Assembly (NCBI RefSeq): GCF_001456355.1
Contig: NZ_CP010271.1
Location: 1,674,001 to 1,738,000 of the forward strand
Length of the DNA: 64,000 nucleotides
Reading direction: 5' to 3'
Origin: Mycobacteroides saopaulense
GTDB lineage: Bacteria > Actinomycetota > Actinomycetes > Mycobacteriales > Mycobacteriaceae
The notes below the pieces were generated by a model. That model did not search any database. It was not told where the DNA came from and saw nothing but the letters and a program-made list of their open reading frames with translations. Position numbers and translations under genes: made by a program. This document shows, one piece after another, positions 17,235 to 27,084 of this stretch. Numbering within the stretch: position 1 is the stretch's first letter; every line of letters begins with the position of its first letter.

Positions 17235-18773
17235 ATGGCTGACATGATGTTTCGTGGGCTTGGTCGCCCTGGGCTGTTGCCGCTATTGGCTCTTGCCTCG
17301 GTGGTAGCCGTCGTCTCTGGTTGTGTGCGGTCCGTCGAAGGCCAGGCGATGGCGGCGCGGCCGTCGGAAACCGCCCTCAGTTGGGGGGATTGCGACGGTC
17401 TGACCCCCGAGAACGTCACGGTTCCGGCCAGCACGGTGTGCTCCGAGCTCGAGGTGCCCGTCGACTACACCAAGCCCGAGGGTGCCAAGGCGCGGCTGGC
17501 GATCATCAAGTACCCGGCCAAGGGCAACAAGATCGGCTCGCTGCTGATGAACCCCGGCGGCCCCGGCCAGTCGGGCATCGAGGCCGCGACCGCCATCGTC
17601 AAACAGGTGCCCAAGGAGATCCGCGATCGCTTCGACTTCATCGGATTCGATCCGCGCGGTGTCGGGTCGTCCACGCCGGCCATCGAGTGCAACAGCGACC
17701 AGGACGTGGATCGCCTGCGCGCGCAGAACGACACCGACTACAGCCCCGAGGGCGTCGCGCGCATGGAGCAGGATTCCAAGGACTTCGTGAAGCGTTGCAT
17801 CGACAAGGTGGGTCTGGAGTTCCTCGCCAATGTCGGCACCGTCAACGTCGCCAAGGACATGGATCGGCTCCGCGCCGCACTGGGCGACGAGAAGCTGACC
17901 TACCTGGGTTACTCGTACGGAACCCGGATCGGCACCACCTACGCCGAGGAGTTCCCGCAGAACGTGCGGGCCCTCATCCTCGACGGCGTGATCGACCCCA
18001 ACGCGGATCCCACTCAGGCCGATATCGACCAAATCGCCGGATTCCAAAAGGCTTTCGACAACTACGCCGCCGACTGCGCGAAGACCCCGAGCTGCCCGCT
18101 GGGCACCGATCCGGCGCAGGCGACCGCACGTTATCGGGCGATGATCGATCCGTTGGTCGATCATCCGGCCAAGACCAAGGACGGTCGCGGACTCTCGCAC
18201 AGCGACGCGATCATCGGCACCATCATGGTGATGTACTCGCCCACACTGTGGGAGGCGTTCACCAAGGCGCTGCGCCAGCTCAGTGAGGGATCGGGCGACA
18301 TCCTGCAGCTGCTCGCCGACGCATACATGAAGCGTGACGAGGACGGGCACTACAGCCACGCCCAGGATGCGCAGACCGCCATCAACTGCGTCGACGAGCC
18401 ACCGCAGACCGATCGCGCCAAGGCCGTCGAGAAGGACCGTCGCATTCGTGAGGTGGCACCGTTCCAGGACTACGGCCAGTTCACCGGCAACGCACCGCTC
18501 GGGGTGTGCGCGTTCTGGCCCGTACCGCCGACGAGCAAGCCGCATCCCCTCCACGTGCCCGGTCTGCCGAAACTGCTGGTGGTCTCCACCACGTACGACC
18601 CGGCGACCCCGTACCAGGCGGGTGTTGAGCTGGCTAAACAGCTCGGCGGAGGCCTGCTGACCTACGACGGGACCAAGCACACCATCGTGTTCGACGGGAA
18701 CCAGTGCGTCGACAAGGCGGCCGAGGACTATCTCATCAAGGTCACGACTCCGGCCGAAGGGGCCCGCTGCTGA
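17235..18773 (+). CDS. lipoprotein serine hydrolase, Hip1/CaeA-type (alpha/beta hydrolase)
   Basis: A 512-residue exported hydrolase. The N-terminus is a lipoprotein signal ending in VSGC (about residue 30). The nucleophile elbow is GYSYGT (Ser ~229), preceded by GFDPRGVGSS and the oxyanion segment NPGGPG. The C-terminal TAP-like region has STTYDPATPY (Asp) and the catalytic His in TKHTIVF. It corresponds to Rv2224c (Hip1/CaeA), a cell-envelope serine protease/esterase that acts on a GroEL2 substrate. The start may instead be at 17244; no clear ribosome site separates them. Confidence 0.92.
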   Translation: MADMMFRGLGRPGLLPLLALASVVAVVSGCVRSVEGQAMAARPSETALSWGDCDGLTPENVTVPASTVCSELEVPVDYTKPEGAKARLAIIKYPAKGNKIGSLLMNPGGPGQSGIEAATAIVKQVPKEIRDRFDFIGFDPRGVGSSTPAIECNSDQDVDRLRAQNDTDYSPEGVARMEQDSKDFVKRCIDKVGLEFLANVGTVNVAKDMDRLRAALGDEKLTYLGYSYGTRIGTTYAEEFPQNVRALILDGVIDPNADPTQADIDQIAGFQKAFDNYAADCAKTPSCPLGTDPAQATARYRAMIDPLVDHPAKTKDGRGLSHSDAIIGTIMVMYSPTLWEAFTKALRQLSEGSGDILQLLADAYMKRDEDGHYSHAQDAQTAINCVDEPPQTDRAKAVEKDRRIREVAPFQDYGQFTGNAPLGVCAFWPVPPTSKPHPLHVPGLPKLLVVSTTYDPATPYQAGVELAKQLGGGLLTYDGTKHTIVFDGNQCVDKAAEDYLIKVTTPAEGARC

Positions 18774-18799
18774 TCCCTTTTGGCGCCCGACATGACACG

Positions 18800-20347
18800 A
18801 TGTGGCCCATGATGCGGATGCGCCGGGCGTTGCCGGTGATTCTTTTGATGTCCTCGGCTGTGTTCTCGGCGGGCCCCGTCATCCCTGCAGCGGCCGCGCC
18901 GCTGCCGGCGCCCAGCCCGTCCCTGCAGGCGTTCTACGACCAGAAGGTGACGTGGGGGAGCTGCGCGGGCTTTGTCAGTGATACCAGCCGCATTCCGACC
19001 GCGCAGTGCGCCAAGGTGAAGGTGCCCGTCAGCTACGACAAGCTGATGGGTGCGGTGGCCGAGCTCGCGGTGCTGCGGGTGCCCGCCTCCGGCAAGCGCG
19101 TCGGCGCTCTGCTGGTCAACCCGGGCGGACCGGGTGGATCGGGTGTTGACCTGGCGGCCGGCATGGGCGCCAAGCTCGGCGAGAGTGCGGTGGGTCAGAG
19201 CTTCGACATCGTGGGATTCGATCCGCGCGGTGTCGGTGGCTCCACGCCGACTCTGCGGTGCCGTACCGACGCCGAGTTCGACGCCTTCCGTAAGGAACCG
19301 CTGGCCGACTACAGCCAGGCCGGCGTCGCCCACATCGAAAACGTCTATCGCCAGTACGTCAACGAATGCGCAAACCGGATGGGCCTGGACTTTCTCGCCA
19401 ACGCCGGAACCGCCTCGGCGGCAAGGGATATGGACATCGTCAGGGCAGTTGTCGGCGACAGCAAGCTGAACTACCTGGGCTACTCCTACGGCACCGAGCT
19501 GGGTACCCAGTACGCCGAATACTTCCCGCAGAACGTGCGCACCATGGTCTTGGACGGCGCGATCGATCCGACCATCGACCCGGTGGAGTCCAACGTCCGG
19601 CAGATGACCGGATTCCAGGTGGCATTCAACGACTACGCGGCCGACTGCGCCAAGGATCCCAAGTGTCCATTGGGGACTGACCCATCGCAGGCCGTCAAGC
19701 GTTTCCATCAGCTGATCGACCCGCTGGTGGCCAAGCCGGCCAAGACCAATGACCCGCGTGGCCTGAGCTACCAGGACGCCATCACCGGCACCATCCAGGC
19801 GATGTACACACCGCGTTACTGGAAGTACCTCACCTCGGGCTTGGCCGGTCTGGTCGACGGCAGCGGACCCGATGACCTGCTGTGGCTGGCCGACCAGTAC
19901 CAGGAGCGCGACGACCAGGGTCGCTACGACAACCTGCAAGACGCCTTCAATTCGATTCGGTGCGTCGACGGGCCCACCCCGAAGGACTCGGCTCCCTGGG
20001 TGGCCGCCGACAAGCGACTGCGCGAGCAGGCGCCGTTCTCCAGCTACGGCGAGTTCACCGGTTACGCGCCGCGTGACATGTGTGCCTTCTGGCCGGTGCC
20101 GCCGACGTCGACACCGCACACCCCGTCGACGCCCGGTCTGCCGCCGGTCGTGGTCATCTCCACGACCCATGACCCGGCGACTCCCTACGAGGCGGGAGTG
20201 GCACTGGCGCAGCAGCTGGGCGGATCGCTCATCAGCTACGAGGGCACCCAACACACCGTCGCTTTCAACGGCGAGGCATGTGTCGACGAGGCGGTGACGC
20301 GATACTTCGTCGACGGCACCGTGCCTCCTAAAGACGTCCGCTGCTGA
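18800..20347 (+). CDS. secreted serine hydrolase, paralogue of the preceding Hip1-type protein
   Basis: About 515 residues, aligning along its whole length with the gene before it: NPGGPGGSGVD, GFDPRGVGGS, nucleophile elbow GYSYGT, TTHDPATPYEAG and TQHTVAF are all kept, so the triad is intact. Unlike its neighbour it has a plain signal peptide ending near AAAA-PLP and no lipobox cysteine, so the two copies should differ in location (released or periplasmic versus lipid-anchored). It corresponds to Rv2223c. The exact start among Met codons at 18800, 18809 and 18812 is uncertain. Confidence 0.92.
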   Translation: MWPMMRMRRALPVILLMSSAVFSAGPVIPAAAAPLPAPSPSLQAFYDQKVTWGSCAGFVSDTSRIPTAQCAKVKVPVSYDKLMGAVAELAVLRVPASGKRVGALLVNPGGPGGSGVDLAAGMGAKLGESAVGQSFDIVGFDPRGVGGSTPTLRCRTDAEFDAFRKEPLADYSQAGVAHIENVYRQYVNECANRMGLDFLANAGTASAARDMDIVRAVVGDSKLNYLGYSYGTELGTQYAEYFPQNVRTMVLDGAIDPTIDPVESNVRQMTGFQVAFNDYAADCAKDPKCPLGTDPSQAVKRFHQLIDPLVAKPAKTNDPRGLSYQDAITGTIQAMYTPRYWKYLTSGLAGLVDGSGPDDLLWLADQYQERDDQGRYDNLQDAFNSIRCVDGPTPKDSAPWVAADKRLREQAPFSSYGEFTGYAPRDMCAFWPVPPTSTPHTPSTPGLPPVVVISTTHDPATPYEAGVALAQQLGGSLISYEGTQHTVAFNGEACVDEAVTRYFVDGTVPPKDVRC

Positions 20348-20366
20348 CCTGCGGCATACTCTCCCC

Positions 20367-21707
20367 ATGGATCGTCAGAAGGAATTCGTGCTGCGCACGC
20401 TGGAAGAACGCGATATCCGTTTCGTCCGGCTGTGGTTCACCGATGTTCTCGGCTACCTCAAGAGCGTCTCCATCGCGCCTGCCGAGCTCGAAGGGGCCTT
20501 CGAGGAGGGCATCGGCTTCGACGGCTCGTCCATCGAGGGCTTCGCCCGTGTCTCCGAATCGGACACCGTCGCGCATCCCGACCCGTCGACGTTCCAGGTG
20601 CTGCCCTGGACCACCAGCGCCGGCAAGCACCACTCGGCACGCATGTTCTGCGATATCAAGCTGCCCGACGGATCACCGTCCTGGTCCGATCCGCGGCATG
20701 TGCTGCGCCGCCAGCTGGCCAAGGCAAGCGATTTGGGCTTCTCCTGCTACGTGCACCCGGAGATCGAGTTCTTCTTGCTGAAGAACATGCCCGACGACGG
20801 CTCGGCCCCGATCCCGGCCGACGATGCCGGGTACTTCGACCAGGCCGTGCACGAGGCCGCGCCCAACTTCCGTCGGCACGCCATCGACGCGCTCGAATCC
20901 ATGGGTATTTCCGTGGAATTCAGCCATCACGAGGGCGCGCCGGGTCAGCAGGAGATCGATCTGCGCTACGCCGACGCGCTGTCCATGGCCGACAACGTGA
21001 TGACGTTCCGTAACGTGGTCAAGGAAGTGGCGATCATCGACGGTGTGCATGCCACCTTCATGCCCAAGCCGTTCAGCGATCACCCGGGCAGTGCGATGCA
21101 CACGCACATGAGCCTGTTCGAGGGCGACACCAACGCCTTCCACAATCCCGATGACCCGTTGCAGCTGTCCGAGGTCGGCAAGTCGTTCATTGCGGGAATC
21201 CTGGAGCACGCCAACGAGATCAGCGCCGTCACCAACCAGTGGGTGAACTCCTACAAGCGTCTGGTGCAGGGCGGCGAGGCACCGACAGCGGCATCCTGGG
21301 GTGCGGCCAACCGCTCGGCGCTGGTGCGGGTGCCGATGTACACGCCCAACAAGTCGTCATCGCGTCGCATCGAGGTGCGCAGCCCCGACTCGGCCTGCAA
21401 CCCGTACCTGACGTACGCGGTGCTGCTGGCCGCCGGACTGCGCGGTGTGGAGCAGGGTTACACCCTTGGACCCGAGGCCGAGGACGACGTGTGGCAGCTG
21501 ACCGCCGCCGAGCGTCAGGCCATGGGATACAAGGAGCTGCCCAGCACCCTGGAGAACGCACTCATCGCCATGGAGCGTTCCGAGCTGGTTGCGGAAGCGT
21601 TGGGGGAGCATGTCTTCGACTTCTTCCTCCGGAACAAGCGGGCCGAGTGGGCGCGCTACCGCAGCAACGTGACCCCGTTCGAGCTGCGGGCCTACCTGGG
21701 TCTCTAA
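20367..21707 (+). CDS. glnA2: glutamine synthetase, GlnA2 type
   Basis: A 446-residue type I glutamine synthetase, the same length as M. tuberculosis GlnA2. It joins glutamate and ammonia using ATP. Motifs: [20 protein letters not shown] (metal-binding Glu), [19 protein letters not shown] (His of the n1/n2 metals), and NRSALVRVP. The region where GlnA1 carries its adenylylation Tyr (LYELPPEE) reads differently here (MGYKELPS), so it is probably not a GlnE target. glnE follows with a single base between stop and start. Confidence 0.95.
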   Translation: MDRQKEFVLRTLEERDIRFVRLWFTDVLGYLKSVSIAPAELEGAFEEGIGFDGSSIEGFARVSESDTVAHPDPSTFQVLPWTTSAGKHHSARMFCDIKLPDGSPSWSDPRHVLRRQLAKASDLGFSCYVHPEIEFFLLKNMPDDGSAPIPADDAGYFDQAVHEAAPNFRRHAIDALESMGISVEFSHHEGAPGQQEIDLRYADALSMADNVMTFRNVVKEVAIIDGVHATFMPKPFSDHPGSAMHTHMSLFEGDTNAFHNPDDPLQLSEVGKSFIAGILEHANEISAVTNQWVNSYKRLVQGGEAPTAASWGAANRSALVRVPMYTPNKSSSRRIEVRSPDSACNPYLTYAVLLAAGLRGVEQGYTLGPEAEDDVWQLTAAERQAMGYKELPSTLENALIAMERSELVAEALGEHVFDFFLRNKRAEWARYRSNVTPFELRAYLGL

Positions 21708-21708
21708 G

Positions 21709-24690
21709 GTGACTCGAGCCTCCACCGAGCGTTCGAAGGTCCCTAGCGTCGGACGGCTGGGGCTCGTCGATGTGCGGGCCGCATCGCTGCTCGAAGAGCT
21801 GGGCTGGACCACCGAGGCGCATGTCCCGCTGTTGTGGTCGCTGTCCAGATCGCCGGACGCCGACGCGGCGCTGCTCACCCTGATACGGCTGCACGAAGAG
21901 ATGGGCCCCGAATGGGCCGCTCTGGATCGTGAACTGGCCAGCGACACCGCGCTGCGCGGGCGGCTGCTGTCGGTGATCGGCTCGTCGTTGGCGCTCGGTG
22001 ATCATCTGGTGGCGCATCCCGACAGGTGGCAGCTGCTGGTCGGGGACATCGAACTTGAGTCCAAAGAGGCACTGCAGGAACGGTTCCTGACGACCGTCGG
22101 TGCTTCCGGCGGGCGGGCCTCGGTATCGGAGGCCGTTGCGATCTCTGCGCTGCGCGACGCCTACCGGGACAGGCTCCTGGTGCTCGCCGCGCTCGATCTG
22201 GCGGCCACCGTCGAGAACGAGCCGGTGCTGCCGTTCTGTCTGGTGGGGCAGCACCTGTCGGATCTCGCCGATGCCGCGCTCACCGCGGCGTTGGCCGTCG
22301 CGGTGTCGCTGGTGGTTCCCGAGGGACAGGATCCGCCCCGGCTCGCGGTCATCGCCATGGGCAAATGTGGTGCGCGCGAACTCAATTACGTCAGCGACGT
22401 CGACGTGATCTTCGTGGGGGAGGGGGCGGACTCGCTGACCACCCGCGTCGCCGGGGAGATGATGCGCATCGGTTCGAGCACCTTCTTCGAGGTGGACGCC
22501 GCGTTGCGGCCCGAGGGCAAGGCGGGCGCGCTGGTGCGCACCCTGGACGCTCATGTGGCGTACTACCGGCGGTGGGCCAAGACCTGGGAGTTTCAGGCGC
22601 TCCTCAAGGCACGCCCCGCCGTGGGAGATCCGGAGCTGGGTAAGGCGTACATCGACGCGCTCATGCCGATGGTGTGGACCGCTTGCGAGCGTGAGGCTTT
22701 CGTGTCCGAAGTCCAGGCCATGCGCCGTCGGGTGGAATCGCTGGTGCCGGCGGACCTGCGCGAGCGCGAGATCAAACTGGGCACCGGCGGGCTGCGTGAC
22801 GTCGAATTCGCGGTGCAGCTGCTGCAACTGGTGCACGGTCGGGCGGATGAGTCGCTGCACGTCGCGTCCACGGTGGAGGCGCTGGCCGCGTTGTCTCTCG
22901 GTGGTTACATCGGACGCGACGACGGCGCGAATCTGACTGCCTCCTACGAATTTCTGCGGCTGCTGGAGCATCGGCTGCAGCTGCAACGGCTCAAGCGCAC
23001 GCACACTCTGCCCGCGCCGGAGGACACCGAGGCGATGCGCTGGCTGGCCCGGGCTGCCCATGTGCGTCCCGACGGACAGAACGACGCCCTGGGAGTGCTG
23101 CGTGCCGAGATCAAGCGGCAGGCGGTGCGGGTGTCGCGCCTGCACACCAAGCTGTTCTATCAACCGCTGCTGGAATCGGTCACCGAGTTCGACAAGGAAG
23201 CGCTGGGACTGTCCAACGAGGCGGCCGTGCGTCAGCTCGCGGCCCTGGGCTACCAACAGCCGCAGCACGCGCTCAGTCACCTGTCCGCGCTGACCAAAGA
23301 GGGCGGCCGTCGCGGACGTATCCAAACAATTCTGCTGCCAACACTTTTGGACTGGCTCGCGGATACTCCCGACCCGGACGCCGGGCTACTGGCCTACCGA
23401 CGGGTCAGTGAGGCGCTTGTCGAGCAGACTTGGTATCTGCGCACGCTGCGCGACGAGGGTGCGGTGGCCAAGCGCCTCATGCAGATTCTGGGCACCTCGG
23501 CCTACGTGCCGGATCTGATCATGCGCGCGCCCGAGGTGATCCAGCTGTACGCCGACGGTCCCAATGGTCCGAAACTTCTTGAGGCGGAACCATCTTCGGT
23601 GGCCAAGGCCCTGATCGCCTCGTCGGCACGTCATGCCGATCCGGAGCGGGCGATCGCCGCCGCACGGTCACTGCGGCGGCGGGAATTGGCGCGGGTGGCC
23701 TCGGCGGATCTGCTGGGGCTGCTGGATGTGGTCGATGTCTGCGGCGCCCTGACCTCGGTGTGGGTCGCGGTGCTGCAGGCGGCTCTGGACGCGGTGATCA
23801 AGGCGAGCATCCCCGAAGGGCAGGAGGCTCCCGCGAGCATCGCGGTCATCGGGATGGGGCGGCTGGGCGGCGGCGAGCTGGGATACGGCTCCGATGCCGA
23901 CGTTCTGTATGTCTGCGATCCCCGTGACGGGGTTGTCGATTCGGATGCGGCGCGCTGGTCGGCCACGGTGGCCGAAAAGGTGGGCAAGCTGCTGGGTGCG
24001 CCGAGCACCGACCCGCCGCTCCAGGTCGACACCGGACTGCGGCCCGAAGGCCGCAACGGGCCGATGGTACGCACTCTGGCCGCATACGAGACCTACTACG
24101 CGCAATGGGCTCAGCCGTGGGAGGTGCAGGCGCTGCTGCGGGCGCACAGCGTCGCCGGCGATTCCGACCTTGGCCTACGGTTCCTGCGCATGATCGACAA
24201 GACGCGTTATCCCGCCGGAGGCATCGCCCTGGACTCAGTACGCGAGATTCGACGCATCAAGGCGCGGGTGGATGCCGAGCGGTTGCCGCGCGGTGCCGAC
24301 CCGAACACCAACACCAAGCTGGGTCGCGGCGGGCTGGCCGATGTGGAGTGGACCGTGCAGCTGCTGCAGCTGCGCTACGCGCACGAACATCAGTCCCTGC
24401 ACAGCACCTCGACGCTGCAGACGTTGCAGGCCGCCGCGGATGCCGGGATCGTCGAGGCCGAGGACGCCGAGCTCTTGCGACAGGCCTGGTTGACAGCGAC
24501 CAACGCGCGTAATGCCTTGGTGCTGGCGCGCGGTAAGCCCACCGACCAGCTGCCCGGCCCGGGGCGGCTGCTCAACACGGTCGCCGCGGCGGCGGGCTGG
24601 CCCGACAACGACGGCGGCGAATTCCTGGACAACTATCTACGTGTCACCAGGCGTGCGAAAGCGGTCGTACAGAGGGTGTTTGGCGAATAG
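21709..24690 (+). CDS. glnE: bifunctional glutamine synthetase adenylyltransferase / adenylyl-removing enzyme
   Basis: A 993-residue protein with two nucleotidyltransferase halves. The N-terminal (de-adenylylating) domain has the catalytic [10 protein letters not shown] strand. The C-terminal (adenylylating) domain has [19 protein letters not shown]. Each half is followed by a helical GlnD-like domain ([22 protein letters not shown]). It controls GlnA1 by modifying a Tyr according to nitrogen status. The start is GTG one base after the glnA2 stop. Its last ~50 coding bases are repeated 2.4 kb downstream, bracketing a small island. Confidence 0.96.
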   Translation: MTRASTERSKVPSVGRLGLVDVRAASLLEELGWTTEAHVPLLWSLSRSPDADAALLTLIRLHEEMGPEWAALDRELASDTALRGRLLSVIGSSLALGDHLVAHPDRWQLLVGDIELESKEALQERFLTTVGASGGRASVSEAVAISALRDAYRDRLLVLAALDLAATVENEPVLPFCLVGQHLSDLADAALTAALAVAVSLVVPEGQDPPRLAVIAMGKCGARELNYVSDVDVIFVGEGADSLTTRVAGEMMRIGSSTFFEVDAALRPEGKAGALVRTLDAHVAYYRRWAKTWEFQALLKARPAVGDPELGKAYIDALMPMVWTACEREAFVSEVQAMRRRVESLVPADLREREIKLGTGGLRDVEFAVQLLQLVHGRADESLHVASTVEALAALSLGGYIGRDDGANLTASYEFLRLLEHRLQLQRLKRTHTLPAPEDTEAMRWLARAAHVRPDGQNDALGVLRAEIKRQAVRVSRLHTKLFYQPLLESVTEFDKEALGLSNEAAVRQLAALGYQQPQHALSHLSALTKEGGRRGRIQTILLPTLLDWLADTPDPDAGLLAYRRVSEALVEQTWYLRTLRDEGAVAKRLMQILGTSAYVPDLIMRAPEVIQLYADGPNGPKLLEAEPSSVAKALIASSARHADPERAIAAARSLRRRELARVASADLLGLLDVVDVCGALTSVWVAVLQAALDAVIKASIPEGQEAPASIAVIGMGRLGGGELGYGSDADVLYVCDPRDGVVDSDAARWSATVAEKVGKLLGAPSTDPPLQVDTGLRPEGRNGPMVRTLAAYETYYAQWAQPWEVQALLRAHSVAGDSDLGLRFLRMIDKTRYPAGGIALDSVREIRRIKARVDAERLPRGADPNTNTKLGRGGLADVEWTVQLLQLRYAHEHQSLHSTSTLQTLQAAADAGIVEAEDAELLRQAWLTATNARNALVLARGKPTDQLPGPGRLLNTVAAAAGWPDNDGGEFLDNYLRVTRRAKAVVQRVFGE

Positions 24691-24698
24691 CTTCTGCT
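24638..24698 (+). repeat. direct repeat, left copy (glnE 3' end)
   Basis: This 61-bp segment covers the last codons of glnE, its stop and the following CTTCTGCT. It matches 27022-27082 at 57 of 61 positions, all four differences being A/G. Right after it is the palindrome CTGCTAGCAG (24694-24703). Together the two copies bracket a low-G+C island, as target or attachment sites do. Confidence 0.85.
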
Positions 24699-24730
24699 AG
24701 CAGAGTCAAGTCGTGTTCTGTCGCTTGAAA

Positions 24731-25207
24731 CTATGTTCCAGCTGAGAAGATGTACAGCTGAGCCTTGTTTGACGTCGCTGTTCCGGTGAGAAGAGATAGT
24801 GATGTCGTCTTGGCGCTGCTGGGCTGAACCGTACTGATAGACATTTGAGCCAAGTCGCATGTGAAACCAATCTTCTTCCACTCTTCGACGAGGTAGTTCG
24901 CGATGCCGTTGCAAGTGGTGGGCTTGGCATCCAGAGGTCGATTGTTGATAAGTACATGACTGCCGGAATTATCGCCTTCAAAGGCTCCCACGTACGATGG
25001 CGATCCCGGCCCGGGTGGCCAAGTTCCCTCCATCTTTATCAGCCGATATGAGTCGGGAATCGAGACGGCGAGATTCTCCAGCACTTCCTTCGCCTCTTGC
25101 TCCGATACTGCCCTTGTACTGGGCGACGTAGTGGGCGAACCGCAAGCAATCAGCGCTGTTGAAAGAACAAGCATAGCGAGTGATGGTTTCATTACTTTGT
25201 TGACCAT
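24731..25207 (-). CDS. small lipoprotein of unknown function (island gene)
   Basis: A 158-residue protein with a lipoprotein signal (hydrophobic LAMLVLSTALIAC; acylated Cys at about residue 22) followed by a Ser/Thr/Pro-rich spacer and a small globular domain with two further cysteines (TTCNGIANYLVEEWKKIG and FTCDL), probably disulfide-bonded. I do not recognise the family. It lies 42 bp downstream of the Q-rich secreted protein gene on the same strand, so the two are probably co-transcribed. DNA here is much poorer in G+C than its neighbours (29 of 60 bases at 24721-24780). ATG at 25192 is an alternative start. Confidence 0.75.
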   Translation of the reverse strand: MVNKVMKPSLAMLVLSTALIACGSPTTSPSTRAVSEQEAKEVLENLAVSIPDSYRLIKMEGTWPPGPGSPSYVGAFEGDNSGSHVLINNRPLDAKPTTCNGIANYLVEEWKKIGFTCDLAQMSISTVQPSSAKTTSLSLLTGTATSNKAQLYIFSAGT

Positions 25208-25249
25208 GCTATCTCGATTCTCTTCGTAGGGTCTGTGCACGCGGTGCGC

Positions 25250-26779
25250 CTATTTGAAACTCTGTATACTGCTCGCCCCATATGTATTGAATATTCTGGC
25301 CCAACCTATATCTCGCAAGAATGCGAAAGAGTCTATAGCGTTCGACCGCGGATCGGTGAATATAGAACCTGCATCCTCGGGGTGCGCGAAGTCGGTTACA
25401 TCGTATATGTAGAATCTTTGTGAGATCGAGGGGTTCCCTTGCTCAAAGTTTACCTGCGTCACGATTTGCGCGGAGTAGCGCCCCAGTGAGTACACGGTGT
25501 CAGGGTCACTGCCGGCTACGGCGAACCATCCCCCAGGTTGGCCCTGCCAATCGGATTCGTTGCCAAACACTTCAGTAAAGCTCGTTGAGCCGCACTGTTC
25601 CAACGCCTTCTTCGCGGCATTGAGCGCCTCCTGCCTGGCGGCAGTCAATAAATCAGGAATCCCTTGGATCATTTTTCCGTAGGCACCGTTGTAGGTGTCC
25701 TTACCGAATTTGTCTACGATTGACTCGGGAAATGTGAGTGATTTGGCGACGGCGGAGCTTGGCCCACCGTCCTCATTTGCCAGGTAGTGCTCCATCAATG
25801 TCGAAGCGTCGGTCCAGCCACGTATAGCCATGTAATCACTGGCGGCCTTGGCCTTTACCCGTGCGGCGTTACCCTTGGCTGATCGCTCCAGCCAGTTCAA
25901 CTGAGTCTTTCCAAACTCGGGGTCGGAATTGGCCTGTCTGGGATTAAGTGCCGGGTTGTTGCTTGCGAGGGCAGAGTTGGGAACTTGGATACCCCGGTCA
26001 GGTTTGATGGAGCAGTTTTTGTCTGGTTGTTCTGGTGATTGTTTTTGTGGTCCTGTTTGTTGGGGTGCGCAGTTGCATTGGAATGCGGGGCTGAATTTGC
26101 GGCTTGGTTGTTGGAAGGTGTTTCCGGTGCCGCCGAGGGAGGAGGCGATGAAGCTGCGGAGTTGTTCGAAGATGCCGTAGTACTGGGCTTGTTGTTCGCA
26201 TTTTTGTTGGAGTTCGCGGTCTTGCTGGTCTTGTTGGTTGTTTTGGTTGGGTTGTGGGGTTTGGGTGGGTTGTTGGTTGCCTTGTTGGGGTTGTTGGCCC
26301 TGTTGTTGCCCTTGTTGTGGTGTTTGGTAGTCGGGGTTGGTTTTGCCGGGTCCCTGGGTGTAGGGGGTGGCGGTTTGGTAGTCGGGGATTTGGGTGCCGT
26401 GTTGGGGTTGTTGGCCCTGTTGGCCCTGTTGGCTGCTTTGGCTGGTGCCTTGTTGGGGTGCGCCTTGGGTGCCGGTGTTGTAGATGGAGATGCCCGAGTT
26501 TTGGTCAAGGGGTGGCTGGTTGATGCCGCCCTGGTAGTCGGGTTGTTGGGGTGGTAGGCCGGGTGGCTGGAATTGGCTGCCGTTCATACCGCCGTCGCCG
26601 GGGCCGCCGGTGGGGCCGGTGGGGTCGGCTGCTGCGGTCTGGACGGTGGAGAACCCGCTGCCGGCTGTGGTGTGGTCGCTAGCGATCTTGGCGCCGCTGA
26701 TGGCGAGGGCGGTGATGGCCACGACTGCTGATGTGCGACGCAAACCTGGCGACATGCGCCACCGATCTTTGATTACCAC
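25250..26779 (-). CDS. Gln/Pro/Gly-rich exported protein with conserved C-terminal domain (island gene)
   Basis: About 509 residues. One hydrophobic N-terminal segment (residues ~17-33) suggests a signal or membrane anchor. Residues ~45-200 are low complexity, full of QQGQQ, NPDYQT and PQ repeats. A Cys-bearing stretch follows (KCEQQAQYY, QCNCAPQQ, KNCSIKP). The C-terminal ~220 residues are globular. Within them, MEHYL, GGWFAVAG...YSLGRYSAQIV, YIYDVTDF and RDIGWARIF resemble, from memory, a domain of unknown function in secreted actinobacterial proteins. GTG at 26779 has GGAGGG upstream; GTG 26797 or ATG 26755 are alternatives. Composition and flanking repeats suggest horizontal gain. Confidence 0.75.
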   Translation of the reverse strand: MVIKDRWRMSPGLRRTSAVVAITALAISGAKIASDHTTAGSGFSTVQTAAADPTGPTGGPGDGGMNGSQFQPPGLPPQQPDYQGGINQPPLDQNSGISIYNTGTQGAPQQGTSQSSQQGQQGQQPQHGTQIPDYQTATPYTQGPGKTNPDYQTPQQGQQQGQQPQQGNQQPTQTPQPNQNNQQDQQDRELQQKCEQQAQYYGIFEQLRSFIASSLGGTGNTFQQPSRKFSPAFQCNCAPQQTGPQKQSPEQPDKNCSIKPDRGIQVPNSALASNNPALNPRQANSDPEFGKTQLNWLERSAKGNAARVKAKAASDYMAIRGWTDASTLMEHYLANEDGGPSSAVAKSLTFPESIVDKFGKDTYNGAYGKMIQGIPDLLTAARQEALNAAKKALEQCGSTSFTEVFGNESDWQGQPGGWFAVAGSDPDTVYSLGRYSAQIVTQVNFEQGNPSISQRFYIYDVTDFAHPEDAGSIFTDPRSNAIDSFAFLRDIGWARIFNTYGASSIQSFK

Positions 26780-27021
26780 CCGAAGAAGCCCTCCCACTCA
26801 CGCCACACACCATCGGATATGTAGCTGACTGCCAGCATCATGACAGAACACACCAGAACATGTCCACATTAGGCGGAGGTTTGTTGGTTGCTGAATGAAT
26901 CCAGTGGCGCGAGTGGAGGCTATGGCTTCGGGGATAACCTGCTATTACCTGGCAATATTACAAGTCCGGCCTGGTGATCCCGGAGGCTCCCGGCGAGAAT
27001 GTCGGCTGGGCTATCAGGCGG
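26780..27021. other. island right-end spacer with no supported gene
   Basis: This AT-richer spacer lies between the Q-rich gene and the right direct repeat. I see no integrase, transposase or tRNA in it, only the presumed promoter of the leftward operon. The last ~60 bases do not continue the glnE match. Confidence 0.5.
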
Positions 27022-27082
27022 TACATGTCACCGGGCGTGCGAAAGCGGTCGTGCAGAGGGTGTTTGGCGAGTAGCTTCTGCT
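27022..27082 (+). repeat. direct repeat, right copy (relict glnE 3' end)
   Basis: Second copy of the glnE tail. Read in the glnE frame it still encodes [15 protein letters not shown] followed by TAG; three of its four differences from the left copy are in or near wobble positions and one changes Arg to Gly. It runs directly into the hemophore gene at 27085, so this copy probably marks the ancestral glnE-hemophore junction. Confidence 0.85.
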
Positions 27083-27084
27083 TC

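Noticed and set aside
18728..20368. A 546-codon open frame antisense to the second Hip1-type gene.
   Set aside because: No motif, Arg/Val/Gly-biased, and it exactly mirrors a gene with an intact catalytic triad.
21562..23325. A 587-codon open frame antisense to glnE.
   Set aside because: Shadow of the GlnE frame; it has no recognisable domain or ribosome site.
24638..24698. The glnE tail as possible simple coding similarity between two glnE-like genes.
   Set aside because: The right copy has no glnE sequence upstream of it, and the match continues past the stop codon, so it is a duplicated DNA segment rather than a second gene.
26039..26557. Open frame antisense to the Q-rich stalk giving a very hydrophobic Leu/Val/Gly protein, resembling a membrane protein.
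   Set aside because: It is the mirror of CAG/CAA/CCC codons in the low-complexity stalk (CTG/TTG/GGG), and nothing supports its expression.
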